A stretch of 64,000 nt of DNA from Candidatus Tectimicrobiota bacterium. GTDB taxonomy: Bacteria > JACPUC01. Numbering within the stretch: the first letter of the stretch is position 1; each line of letters opens with the position of its first letter. Position numbers and translations under genes: made by a program. The notes under the pieces were generated by a model, which was given only the letters and a program-made list of their open reading frames with translations, did no database searches and was not told where the DNA came from. Positions 48,783 through 56,553 of this stretch are shown in pieces. Where the stretch lies: positions 35,923-99,922 of the forward strand of contig JACPUC010000015.1 of the NCBI GenBank assembly GCA_016192455.1, given 5' to 3'.

Positions 48783-49691
48783 ATGAATCTGGCAAAGTTC
48801 TGGATGAGCAGACGGACGGTGCTGGCGGGCGGGACGGCGGCACTCCTCTCGCTGGCCGGCCGCCTGTGGCTGCGCTCGGCGCGCGCCCAGCAGACGGCGA
48901 GCGGCATCACGGCCGCGCCGGTGAGCAGGGTGCCGCTGGCCCCCGAGGATGCGCTCTGGGGACGGGCGAAGCCCACGCCGGTGGTGCTGCTGCCGCAGAA
49001 CCTCGTGCTGCCGCGATTGGCGAAGTCGAACCTGCAAGCCCTGAACGTCCAGGCGCTCTACGACGCCGCGCGTCTCGCCGTGCGCCTCGAGTGGCCGGAT
49101 GCCCACAAGGATGACGAGCTGGGCACAGTGCAGCAGTACCGCGACGGCGTCGCCATCCAGTTTCCGGTGAACCCGGCCGGCTCCGCGCCCTCCTTCATGA
49201 TGGGCCAACCGGGGAGCGGCGTGGTCATCTACCACTGGAAGAGTGACTGGCAGTTCAGCCTGACCTACGACGTGGACGAAGCCTACCCAAACATGTACGC
49301 CGACTACTACCCCTTCTCCGGGGTTGCGGCCGGGGAGATGCCGGAGGCCACCGATTACCTGACGAAGGGCCGCCGGGAGTACCTGACCGCGGCCGCGGTC
49401 GGCAACAGCTTGGCGGACCCCTTCGTCCAGAAGCGGATCGGACCGATCCAGAAGATGCGCGCGGAGGGCTTCGGGACGACGGAGGCTGACCAGGTGCAGG
49501 ACGCGCAGGGCGGCGGCGTCTGGTCCTCCAAGGGATGGCGGATCGTCATCTCCATCCCGCTCAAACAGAGCGCCTTCACCTTCGCCAAGGGCATGACGGT
49601 GCCACTTGCCTTTGCCGTGTGGGACGGCGCGGACCGGCAGCGGAACGGCCAGAAGACTTACGCACCCTGGATGAATTTGGTGCTGGCGTAG
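48783..49691 (+). CDS. nxrC: Heme b-binding gamma subunit (NxrC/EbdC-like)
   Basis: 302 aa; ATG 48783. Twin-arginine leader MSRRTVLAGGTAALLSLAGR. The mature part matches the ethylbenzene-dehydrogenase heme-binding fold (PF09459 type): LYDAARLAVRLEWPDAHKDD, DGVAIQFPVN, FMMGQPGSGVVIYHWKSDWQ, WRIVISIPL, NGQKTYAPWMNLVL. In EbdC a Met and a Lys ligate heme b; Met in FMMGQ and Lys in NGQKTY are candidates. It would pass electrons from NxrB to a periplasmic cytochrome, not encoded here. Last gene of the operon. Confidence 0.85.
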   Translation: MNLAKFWMSRRTVLAGGTAALLSLAGRLWLRSARAQQTASGITAAPVSRVPLAPEDALWGRAKPTPVVLLPQNLVLPRLAKSNLQALNVQALYDAARLAVRLEWPDAHKDDELGTVQQYRDGVAIQFPVNPAGSAPSFMMGQPGSGVVIYHWKSDWQFSLTYDVDEAYPNMYADYYPFSGVAAGEMPEATDYLTKGRREYLTAAAVGNSLADPFVQKRIGPIQKMRAEGFGTTEADQVQDAQGGGVWSSKGWRIVISIPLKQSAFTFAKGMTVPLAFAVWDGADRQRNGQKTYAPWMNLVLA

Positions 49692-49787
49692 GGGCAGGGG
49701 GGCGGCGGATCAGCCGCGCGACTCCTGGGCAGGGATGCGGCATCCCCTCCCGAACCCGCGAGTCCGCCGTGACCGCCCTGATTGTAG

Positions 49788-49807
49788 GGGCGGGGCTTGC
49801 CCCGCCC
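49788..49807. repeat. GC-rich palindromic repeat
   Basis: GGGCGGGGC-tt-GCCCCGCCC, preceded by GTAG, as in the other GTAGGGGCGG palindromes of the window. Confidence 0.6.
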
Positions 49808-49868
49808 AAGGATGCGGCATACGCGCCGGGTATCCCGCCTCCGCCGGCAGCGCGCGACGCCCAGCGAG

Positions 49869-49934
49869 AACGCAGAAAGCCCGCGTTGCGGGCTTTCTGC
49901 GTTTCAGCGCTGCCGCGCGGACTGCGCGGCAGCG
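49869..49934. terminator. Two back-to-back hairpins between convergent genes
   Basis: A 16-bp perfect stem AACGCAGAAAGCCCGC / GCGGGCTTTCTGCGTT (49869-49903, 3-nt loop) followed by an 11-bp stem CGCTGCCGCGC/GCGCGGCAGCG (49908-49934). They sit between the end of the nxr operon and the end of the minus-strand hydrolase; a bidirectional transcription barrier is likely although T runs are short. Confidence 0.6.
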
Positions 49935-49990
49935 AGCGTGAAGGGGTGCGGGCGGGGAGGAGCCTCGCCCGCGGCGGCGCGGTCGATTGA

Positions 49991-51721
49991 TCAGAGGTAC
50001 GGTTTGCCGCCGGAGATGAAGGTGCCCATGACGTTCCCCCTGGTGATCGGCAGCAGCAGGTGCGAGGGATGCTCCGCGTTGTGGTGCACGGTGATGCGTG
50101 ACGCCGAGGCGCGGTGCAGGTGACCCGAGGCCAGCGCTTCGAGCGGGTGCTTGGGTGGGTCGTCAGTGCAACTGATCTTCAGCACCAGCCTTGATCCAGG
50201 CTTGCAGAGAGTGCAGGTGGGAACGAGCGGGATGGTGAACTCCGTCACCTCTCCGGGGGTGAGCGGCTCGGGCTGCGTGTGCGGGAAAAACGGCGCCCAG
50301 GGTTTGGAGCGCTGCGGGTCGAGGCGTCGATGCGAGCCGCGCAGCCAGCCGCGCGTCAAGATGCGCTCCTGCCCCGCCGCGTCCACGGCGCGCAGGCTGA
50401 TGAACCAAAGCGCCTCGGGAGCCGTGCTGGAGGCGAACAGCTTGAGCACGATGGGGCCGATGACCTCCGTCTGCTCCACGAAGAGGGGGGTGGAAAACTC
50501 CAGGCTGCCGCGTCCCCATGGCGAGTCTTCAAACGAGGTCGTCCCCTCGTTCGGCCAGTGCTCGCGCTCGAAGAGGACGCCCCCTTCGTGCAGGTGGAAG
50601 GGAGTCCATTTCGTTTCCGGCAGAGGCCACTCGTTCGCTTCCTTCCAGGTTCCCTCGCCGGGGATAAAGAGCCTGATCGGCGGCTCCTGCAGAATCCCCG
50701 TCTCGATCCCTTTCAGCCAGAAATCGAACCAGCGCAGCGACTCGTACTGGAGCTGGTAGAGAGGGCGGTCCAAGTACGCCGGCGGGCCGATCACCAGCTT
50801 CTTGGGGACGCTCAAGTTCTCCCAGCTCCGGAAGGCTCCGGGCAGGTGCAGGCCGTAGATGCCCCAACAGGCGCCCAGGTACGCCGGCACGTTGATGGTC
50901 GGGTAGTTTACCCGGCGCTCCTCCCAGTACGGGCCATCGCAGGGGTTGAGCAGCAGGTCCACCAGGAGGGGATTCATCCCCTGCTCGGGGTTGCGCAGGA
51001 TCGCCGCCAGTTCAGGCACGCGGGTGATGTCCTCATCCCGCAAGCACGCCGCGATGGCCTGTCCAAACGCCTCCTCGCCGAGGCGTTGCCGCGTCTCGCT
51101 CGCCACCCTGGCCTTGTAGAGCGAGCCATACGCCCACATGCGCCAGAAACCGTGACCGAGGATGCCGCCGTGATAGACGGAGTCGCGGTAAAGGTCCGTG
51201 GCTCCCCAGGGGGCGAAGATGCACTTCAGGTGGGGTGGATTGAGCGAGGCGATGAAGAACTGAATCCAGGCGAAATACGACACCCCGAACATGCCGACCT
51301 GGCCGTTGCACCAGGGTTGCCGTGCCATCCACTCGATGAGCTCGCAGCCATCCTCGATCTCGCGGCGGGCAAGAAAGGGGTAGATGCCGCCCGAGTTGCC
51401 GGTTCCCCGGATATTGGCGATGAGGTAGGCGTAACCGCGGCGCACGTAGAACGCCGGGTCGCCCGCTTCGATATAGGCGGTCCCTTCTTCCTGATTGGCA
51501 TGCCGAAAGATGTTGATGGAAAGGGCCGCAGGCTTTATCGGTGCGGTTTGCGAGGCTTGATTATACGGATGATAGCCCAGGATGGCGGGAAAAGGTCCGG
51601 CTGCGTCGGGCCGGAAAATATCGGCATCGAGTTCGATACCGTCACTCATGGGAATCTTTACGGAGCGTTCCACCACCACGCCGTACGCGCGTTCCGACGT
51701 TGTCCATGCAGTGCTAAACAT
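49991..51721 (-). CDS. CocE/NonD family hydrolase (second paralogue)
   Basis: 576 aa; ATG at 51721 with GGAG upstream. Same architecture as the hydrolase at 33525: N-terminal alpha/beta-hydrolase beginning VKIPMSDGIELDADIFRPDA, YLIANIRGTGNSGGIYP, nucleophile Ser148 in GMFGVSYFAWIQFF, then a jelly-roll C-terminal domain with ERILTRGWLRGSHRRLD. No signal peptide. Substrate unknown. The two proteins are clearly homologous but much diverged, so the duplication is old or one was acquired. Confidence 0.88.
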   Translation of the reverse strand: MFSTAWTTSERAYGVVVERSVKIPMSDGIELDADIFRPDAAGPFPAILGYHPYNQASQTAPIKPAALSINIFRHANQEEGTAYIEAGDPAFYVRRGYAYLIANIRGTGNSGGIYPFLARREIEDGCELIEWMARQPWCNGQVGMFGVSYFAWIQFFIASLNPPHLKCIFAPWGATDLYRDSVYHGGILGHGFWRMWAYGSLYKARVASETRQRLGEEAFGQAIAACLRDEDITRVPELAAILRNPEQGMNPLLVDLLLNPCDGPYWEERRVNYPTINVPAYLGACWGIYGLHLPGAFRSWENLSVPKKLVIGPPAYLDRPLYQLQYESLRWFDFWLKGIETGILQEPPIRLFIPGEGTWKEANEWPLPETKWTPFHLHEGGVLFEREHWPNEGTTSFEDSPWGRGSLEFSTPLFVEQTEVIGPIVLKLFASSTAPEALWFISLRAVDAAGQERILTRGWLRGSHRRLDPQRSKPWAPFFPHTQPEPLTPGEVTEFTIPLVPTCTLCKPGSRLVLKISCTDDPPKHPLEALASGHLHRASASRITVHHNAEHPSHLLLPITRGNVMGTFISGGKPYL

Positions 51722-52120
51722 GGCGCAGCTCCATCGCGGCGTCCTCGCGCCCGCGCAGTGAGAGGGATGCTCCGTTCCCCGCCTGCTGCTCCCTCTCGCT
51801 TGATTCCACCACCCTCCTAGCCTTCCTGGCGGAGCTCACGCCCGCCATTCTTCTTGCACGATGAGCATGGAAGGTTGGCGGAAGGCCGACAGGCTCGCCG
51901 CGGCGCACATCCCCGGACGCAGCGTCGGCAGGGGTTCGAAGCTGTCGAGATTCCTTCAGCGGTCCCGCGGTCGTGGAGCACTGCACCCTGGCGCCCCTCT
52001 GCCGCTCCACAACAGCATGATCTGGCGGGCCCCGATGATTGCCGCGGTGCAGGAGCGGCCCTGGCGTGCTGCCGTGGAGACGGTGAAGTTGGCGCGCCGT
52101 TCAGCAGAGCGCGCAGCCGT
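51722..52120. other. Intergenic stretch, nothing recognised
   Basis: About 400 bp between two minus-strand genes; only Arg-rich shadow frames, no promoter or hairpin worth listing. Confidence 0.4.
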
Positions 52121-52438
52121 TCACGCCGGCTCGCCGCGGCCGAGGCGTCCCCCCTCGTGTTCATAGATTTCATGCCTTGGTCGGCTGGCGAGGATATTCT
52201 CCTTGCCCCAATTCGTCACCTTGGCGAACTGCTCGGAGCGGATGAACGACTCGAAAGCCGTCCTGTCGGTCCACGCCGAGACGATCAGGTAGGAGCGCGG
52301 GTGGTTGACATCGCGGTAGAGATGCGAGGCGGTGTGGCCGCTCATGCTCTTCATGATTTCGAGCACGCGATTGAAGGCACGTTCAAAGGTCCCCTCTTTC
52401 CCTTCCAGGATTTCGTAGTTCATGCCGACGGTGATCAT
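52121..52438 (-). CDS. Antibiotic biosynthesis monooxygenase (ABM) domain protein
   Basis: 105 aa; ATG at 52438 after AAAGGAG. Dimeric ferredoxin-like fold typical of ABM/HmoA-like proteins: MITVGMNYEILEGKEGTFER, SMSGHTASHLYRDVN, YLIVSAWTDRTAFESFIRSE. Such proteins act as small oxygenases, heme-degrading enzymes or quinol monooxygenases; the exact role cannot be told. The C-terminal ~12 residues are basic. Confidence 0.8.
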   Translation of the reverse strand: MITVGMNYEILEGKEGTFERAFNRVLEIMKSMSGHTASHLYRDVNHPRSYLIVSAWTDRTAFESFIRSEQFAKVTNWGKENILASRPRHEIYEHEGGRLGRGEPA

Positions 52439-53322
52439 CGGAGCTCCTTTGGGCGATGGCGCTGGTGTCGTTCCGTCGTTTTCTCCAGGGTGTTGCAGTC
52501 ACGGCTGATCGCGCACCGCATCCTAGCATGTCGCTCGCCGCATTTCGAGGCGACGAGGCCGACGGCCCCGGCTCGTGGTGGCGGGATGCCGGGAGCGCTG
52601 CGTTCTACGTGGTCGATACGGGTCGGCCGCGGCTACCCACTCGAGGGAGGCGCTCCCTCCGTCTGGACGTCTGGCAGCTCTCCCACGACCGAGGACCTCT
52701 GGCGCCGCTCCTCCGCGGCGCTTTGGTCAGGCGCCAAAGGGGCTAAGCAGGTTGCCATGCGCACGCTGCCGAGGAGACGCGAACGGGCTTGTGGTCGCCG
52801 CCGGAGAGGATTCGCGCAGACGGCGGCGAAACTTACCTGCCGAATATCATGGCTGGGAGCGTGGCGGAAAGCACGGCATGGGGGAAGCTGCGCAACGGGG
52901 GAAACTCTGCCTGGGGACGAGAGCGTAAGGCGCGGCGGCAGGGGGGGTGGGAGGAGGAATCGGCGCGCTGATGTCGCTGGCGGTGGTCAACAAGCTCAGC
53001 AGCGAGGCCTGTCGTTCTTTCTCGGTGTCACGCAAAAGAGCTTTCTGGGCAGGTCACCTCTCTCAAATTCAAGAACGTCAAGCATCTCAGAGTCTGTTGA
53101 AAGTTGTTTGACGGTTCTCTCTACTGAAAAAACGAACAACGCCCCCCCCTCTCGTACCTGTCTACGCCATGGTGACGTTCCTGGAGGGATTGCCTCGAAG
53201 TGCGCCCCCCGTCGAGAACGCAGGCCCTCTCTCCTGACCACTCGCCCCCCTCGCTGCTTGCCCTTCATCACCAACAGAGCCGGCAAGCTGGCGCGTCCAC
53301 GGTTCGGGGGCGGGTAGGCCGG
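52439..53322. other. Gene-free stretch before the RiPP-like locus
   Basis: About 880 bp. A long plus frame crosses it but overlaps the ABM gene antisense and has the composition of a shadow. A local AT-rich patch at ~53030-53160 may hold regulatory sites downstream of the first peptide gene. No gene supported. Confidence 0.45.
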
Positions 53323-53553
53323 CTAGGAGCTGCCGCCGAACGATCCGCCCATGCCGCCGCCCATCATACCCATGCCCATCTGTGCATATGCCTCAGGAAC
53401 AACCTTGAAGGAGCGGATGCTGGGGCGGTGGTAGGCCAGCAGGAATGCCGCCGCGCCGATGCCGAGGTGCTTGAAGAGATCGCGGCGTTCCACTCCCTCT
53501 TGGGGGGTATCGCCCTGCGCGTCACGCGCTTCACCCTTGGGGAACTGATCCAT
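53323..53553 (-). CDS. Putative precursor peptide 1 (RRD...YHRPSIR family)
   Basis: 76 aa; ATG at 53553 with AGGAGGT at ideal spacing. Acidic N terminus, then ERRDLFKHLGIGAAAFLLA (RR at 23-24), YHRPSIRSFKVVPEAYAQ (41-58) and a Gly/Met-rich tail MGMGMMGGGMGGSFGGSS. It aligns with the peptide at 55054-55284 over ~37 residues with 24 identities, while the tails differ, as expected for a leader plus variable core. YxxPxI resembles the YxxPxL leader motif of lasso-type RiPPs; the RR, hydrophobic run and AYAQ also resemble a short export signal with an AxA site. It is the last gene of the minus-strand locus, 180 bp after an HprK-like kinase. Confidence 0.7.
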   Translation of the reverse strand: MDQFPKGEARDAQGDTPQEGVERRDLFKHLGIGAAAFLLAYHRPSIRSFKVVPEAYAQMGMGMMGGGMGGSFGGSS

Positions 53554-53732
53554 CGTGAGAACCTCCTGTCCCCGCAACCACTGGGCCGCCATCCCTAAAG
53601 ATATTCGAGATATTCCAGCGCCGGCCTGCCTCCTGTGCACCTGTCACGTGGCGAGGTGGCCCCCCTTTGGTCACTGCAAGGAAGCAAGCTGCGTTTACCC
53701 CGGCAAGGGTGCGCGCGCCTCCTGGGATCGCT

Positions 53733-54656
53733 TCAGGGGACCGGCGCGCCACAGCTTGCAAGTGTCGCTCTGATGGAGCTCACCCCTTCTTCCAGCGACG
53801 CCATCGTGAGCTCATAGCCAGGCAGCGCGTGAGCCACATCGATGAGGGCGCAGAGGCGCTCCGTGGTCCGTTCCTCGAGGTTCATCCCCTCCTGAGTCAG
53901 CCGCTCGAGGACCTCGGCCGGATCAAGGGCGCGCAGGCGCGTTCGCTCCTCTGGCGCATACCTGGGGAAGAAAAGCAGCGACGGCTTCGCCCGCGCGCCA
54001 GGGCTCAGTTGGCGGTAGGAAGCGGGATCGACTACGTAGCGCCGCTTGCCGTCGAACTTGGTATGCGAGAAACATACCGCGGCCGCGGGCCAGAAAGCGC
54101 GCAGCGAGGCGAGAACGTCCTCCCGCAGCAGGAAGCTGCGCTGGAAGGGGATGAGGGAGAGGCGCGCCACGTCGAGAAAGATCAACTCTTCCGAGACCAG
54201 CACAAACCCCAGGGATGCCAAGCCGGCCAGGAGCGTTGATTTTCCCATCCTCGGCGGGCCGATGAGGAGGAGCGTTTGCCGCCCGTTCGTCATCGCTCCC
54301 CCATGGAGATGCACGCAATCGCCGCGCCTCGTGGCGGCGTGCGCCCCGAAGGATCGGTCCACCTTGTAGAGGGCTTCATCCAGATTCGGCTTCACGTGCA
54401 ATTGCGAGCCGGCATCGATGACCCGCCACTCGGCGCCATTCGAGGTGTGGTGCACGGAAAAAGTAGGGAGCTGGGCCCGGGCGCTCTCCGCCCGGTCGCC
54501 GTTGCGATCACCATTCTGGTCGCCATGATCGCTGACGCGCGCGTAGTAGAGCTGGGACAACCGCGCCAAGAACTCCGCGCTGTTGGTGCGCAACTCAACC
54601 TTGCACCCGGCGAGCCAGAAGATCGCGCAACTCTGCCCCTCTTGCCGTTTCATCAT
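53733..54656 (-). CDS. HprK-related kinase (peptide-locus kinase 1)
   Basis: 307 aa; ATG ATG at 54656, no SD visible. P-loop GPPRMGKST at 133-141, preceded by VHLHGGA (His118) and followed by LVSEELIFLD (155-162), the order of HPr kinase/phosphorylase catalytic cores. No PTS HPr gene is present and the N-terminal domain is not that of HprK. HprK-related kinases of this sort are known from cassettes with PqqD-like proteins and PF14907 nucleotidyltransferases, and in some lasso clusters they phosphorylate the peptide. A short Asp/Asn/Gly run (DHGDQNGDRNGDR, ~43-55) is unique to this copy. It is a paralogue of the kinase at 56546-57430. Confidence 0.78.
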   Translation of the reverse strand: MMKRQEGQSCAIFWLAGCKVELRTNSAEFLARLSQLYYARVSDHGDQNGDRNGDRAESARAQLPTFSVHHTSNGAEWRVIDAGSQLHVKPNLDEALYKVDRSFGAHAATRRGDCVHLHGGAMTNGRQTLLLIGPPRMGKSTLLAGLASLGFVLVSEELIFLDVARLSLIPFQRSFLLREDVLASLRAFWPAAAVCFSHTKFDGKRRYVVDPASYRQLSPGARAKPSLLFFPRYAPEERTRLRALDPAEVLERLTQEGMNLEERTTERLCALIDVAHALPGYELTMASLEEGVSSIRATLASCGAPVP

Positions 54657-55053
54657 CGAGGAGAACGCTTCTCAAGCAACAACCCCAATCGCCTTTCGAA
54701 GACTCCTACAGTAGTGCGAGATAAAGCAATCGTCCTCAGGAATAAGTAGAACAACTCCGCTTATCTATAGACCCGCCTTTGGTTGTCAAGGAAATCGATG
54801 CGCCCCATGAAGAGCGCCGCGCGTGCGGCCAGGTGGCGGGTGGTTGAACTCCCTGGAGCGACACCTACCCTCCGCGGAAGCAGACGGCTCGCCAGCCGGA
54901 CACACCACCTCCGCCGCGCCGCGGCACACTCCCCGAACCGCCGGCGCTACGTCACCCCTCCCCTCGCTTGGCAGCTTCTGTCTGGCCAGAGGGCCGAAGC
55001 AGGCATGCCGAGGGGGCCTCGACGACGAGCCGTGGAGGCGCCGAGATGCTCCG
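54657..55053. other. Intergenic region with candidate promoter of kinase 1
   Basis: About 400 bp. Minus-strand TTGACA at 54789-54784 followed by TAGATA (16-bp spacer) or TATAGA (14-bp spacer) in an AT-rich patch ~110 bp before kinase 1. No gene seen in the rest. Confidence 0.45.
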
Positions 55054-55284
55054 TCAGAACCCCATGTGCATGTTCTGCTGGCCGTGTCCGAACGAGCTCT
55101 TGCCGGGGTGATCCTGCGCCATGGCCCCCGGCGCGACCCTGAAAGTACGGATCGACGGTGGATGATAGACGAGGAGGAACGCCCCCGCGCCGGCGCCGAT
55201 TGCTTTGAGGAGGTCGCGGCGCCCCAGTCCGGAGGCAGGTTTCTCCTCTCCCTGACTTTCTGTCACACCCTCGTACGGTTCCAT
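55054..55284 (-). CDS. Putative precursor peptide 2 (RRD...YHPPSIR family)
   Basis: 76 aa, exactly the length of peptide 1; ATG at 55284 with GCGAGGG before it. Acidic N terminus (MEPYEGVTESQGEEKP), GRRDLLKAIGAGAGAFLLV (RR 22-23), YHPPSIRTFRVAPGAMAQ (40-57) and tail DHPGKSSFGHGQQNMHMGF, rich in Gly, His, Ser and Gln. The tail shares only SFG with that of peptide 1. It begins 33 bp after the methyltransferase-RRE gene on the same strand, so it is very likely in the same operon as its modifying enzymes. Confidence 0.7.
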   Translation of the reverse strand: MEPYEGVTESQGEEKPASGLGRRDLLKAIGAGAGAFLLVYHPPSIRTFRVAPGAMAQDHPGKSSFGHGQQNMHMGF

Positions 55285-55317
55285 TGTTTTTCCCTCGCCT
55301 GACCGCGGCGGCGGCCC

Positions 55318-56553
55318 TTAGCGGGATGCCGCGTCGCTGGTCGTTGTGGGAGTGCCGCTTCGACTCGCGGTAGGGTGGTCCCCCCCCCCGCTCCTGCCGG
55401 CAACGTCGACACGGTGGCGCAGGGTCTCCGCGAGGAGCACCCGCGCGTAGGCCTCGTCACGAACGATGTCGCCGAAACTCGCCCGCAACTCTTCGATGAT
55501 GGCCTGCGCCGCGAGACCGCGGCGACAGCCGTCAAGAACCGCCGCGTCGATCCGACCGCGCTCGTTCAGCAGCGGCCGCCAGTCATCCCCCTGCCGTCCC
55601 AGCGACTCCTCCGTGCAGAGGATTGATGCGAACGAGTCATGGTTGCGGACCGCTACCACCGTTGGAGACGCCGCCCCGTCCGAGGATCGAAGCTGCCGCA
55701 CCCTCCACTTCCAGATTATGTCGATCCAGGGAAAAGTTGCAAGCTCGACATGCAAACGATCTCCCGCCGCCGCGGCGAGGGGTGGGGAGATCGGAAAGAA
55801 GGCTTGCTGCCATGCGGTCGCCGTGAACTGCGGGTGGTTCGAGAGGACAAGGCCCTCAAGGAGGCGCAAATCGAACCACCCCAGCAGACCATGCACCTCG
55901 GCGGCGCGCGGCACCTCGAAGCTCAGGCTGGCGGAGAAGTGCCCCGTGGTCGCCTCGCGCAGGCGCAGGCGATGAACCTCCCCCGGCGTCGCCACCAGCT
56001 CGGCGGCGGAAAATGCCCGGTAGATCGGCTTGCCGTAGATGGTGGCGAGCAGCGGCTGCGGCTCGATTCCCAGCTTGCTCACCAGCCGCACGGGGCGCTC
56101 AAGCTCGGCGTAGAACTCCGGGGTGCTGACCGGCGCCATGAAGAGCACCACCTCCTCGGGGAGGAACTTCCCCGTCGGCTTCAGAAGCCGCTCCCGGCAG
56201 CCGAGGATGACCTCGTCAACGGAGGCGTGCAGAAAAAAGGGGTCGAAGTGCTCCGTCACCAGGAGATCGACCGGCTCCGGCAGGCGCACCGAGCGCGCAT
56301 CCTCCTGCACGAAGGTGATGCGCTCCGCCCAGCCATTGGCCCGCGCCAGCTCGCGGGCCTTGCCGATCACGTCGTGCGGCTCGATGGCATAGACGCGCTC
56401 GGCGCCCGCAGCGCAGGCGAAGAAGGCGAACGTCCCCAGCCCCGTGCCGATCTCGGCGACGGTCTGGCCGCGCAAGTCGAGACGCTGGAAGGCCTCGCGG
56501 AAAGCGCCCAGCCGGCGCTCGTCCTGCCACATGCGCAAATAGTACTCAAGCAT
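55318..56553 (-). CDS. PRMT-like methyltransferase with C-terminal PqqD/RRE-like domain
   Basis: 411 aa; ATG 56553 overlapping the end of kinase 2. SAM-binding VAEIGTGLGTFAFFACAAG (32-50), acidic AIEPHD (56-61), double-Glu-like loop LVTEHFDPFFLHAS (98-111), then a beta-barrel with GWFDLRLLEGLVLS and TATAWQQAFFPI (THW-loop position), the plan of protein arginine methyltransferases. Residues ~325-382 (RPLLNERGRIDAAVLDGCRR, AIIEELRASFGDIV) follow the PqqD/RiPP-recognition pattern of short strands followed by three helices. Such a domain would grip a peptide leader, letting the enzyme methylate the peptide. Domain calls are by eye. A Ser/Thr/Gly tail ends the protein. Confidence 0.7.
   Translation of the reverse strand: MLEYYLRMWQDERRLGAFREAFQRLDLRGQTVAEIGTGLGTFAFFACAAGAERVYAIEPHDVIGKARELARANGWAERITFVQEDARSVRLPEPVDLLVTEHFDPFFLHASVDEVILGCRERLLKPTGKFLPEEVVLFMAPVSTPEFYAELERPVRLVSKLGIEPQPLLATIYGKPIYRAFSAAELVATPGEVHRLRLREATTGHFSASLSFEVPRAAEVHGLLGWFDLRLLEGLVLSNHPQFTATAWQQAFFPISPPLAAAAGDRLHVELATFPWIDIIWKWRVRQLRSSDGAASPTVVAVRNHDSFASILCTEESLGRQGDDWRPLLNERGRIDAAVLDGCRRGLAAQAIIEELRASFGDIVRDEAYARVLLAETLRHRVDVAGRSGGGDHPTASRSGTPTTTSDAASR

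Noticed and set aside
51854-53317. 487-codon plus-strand open frame
   Set aside because: Runs antisense through the ABM gene and has no domain, SD or balanced composition.
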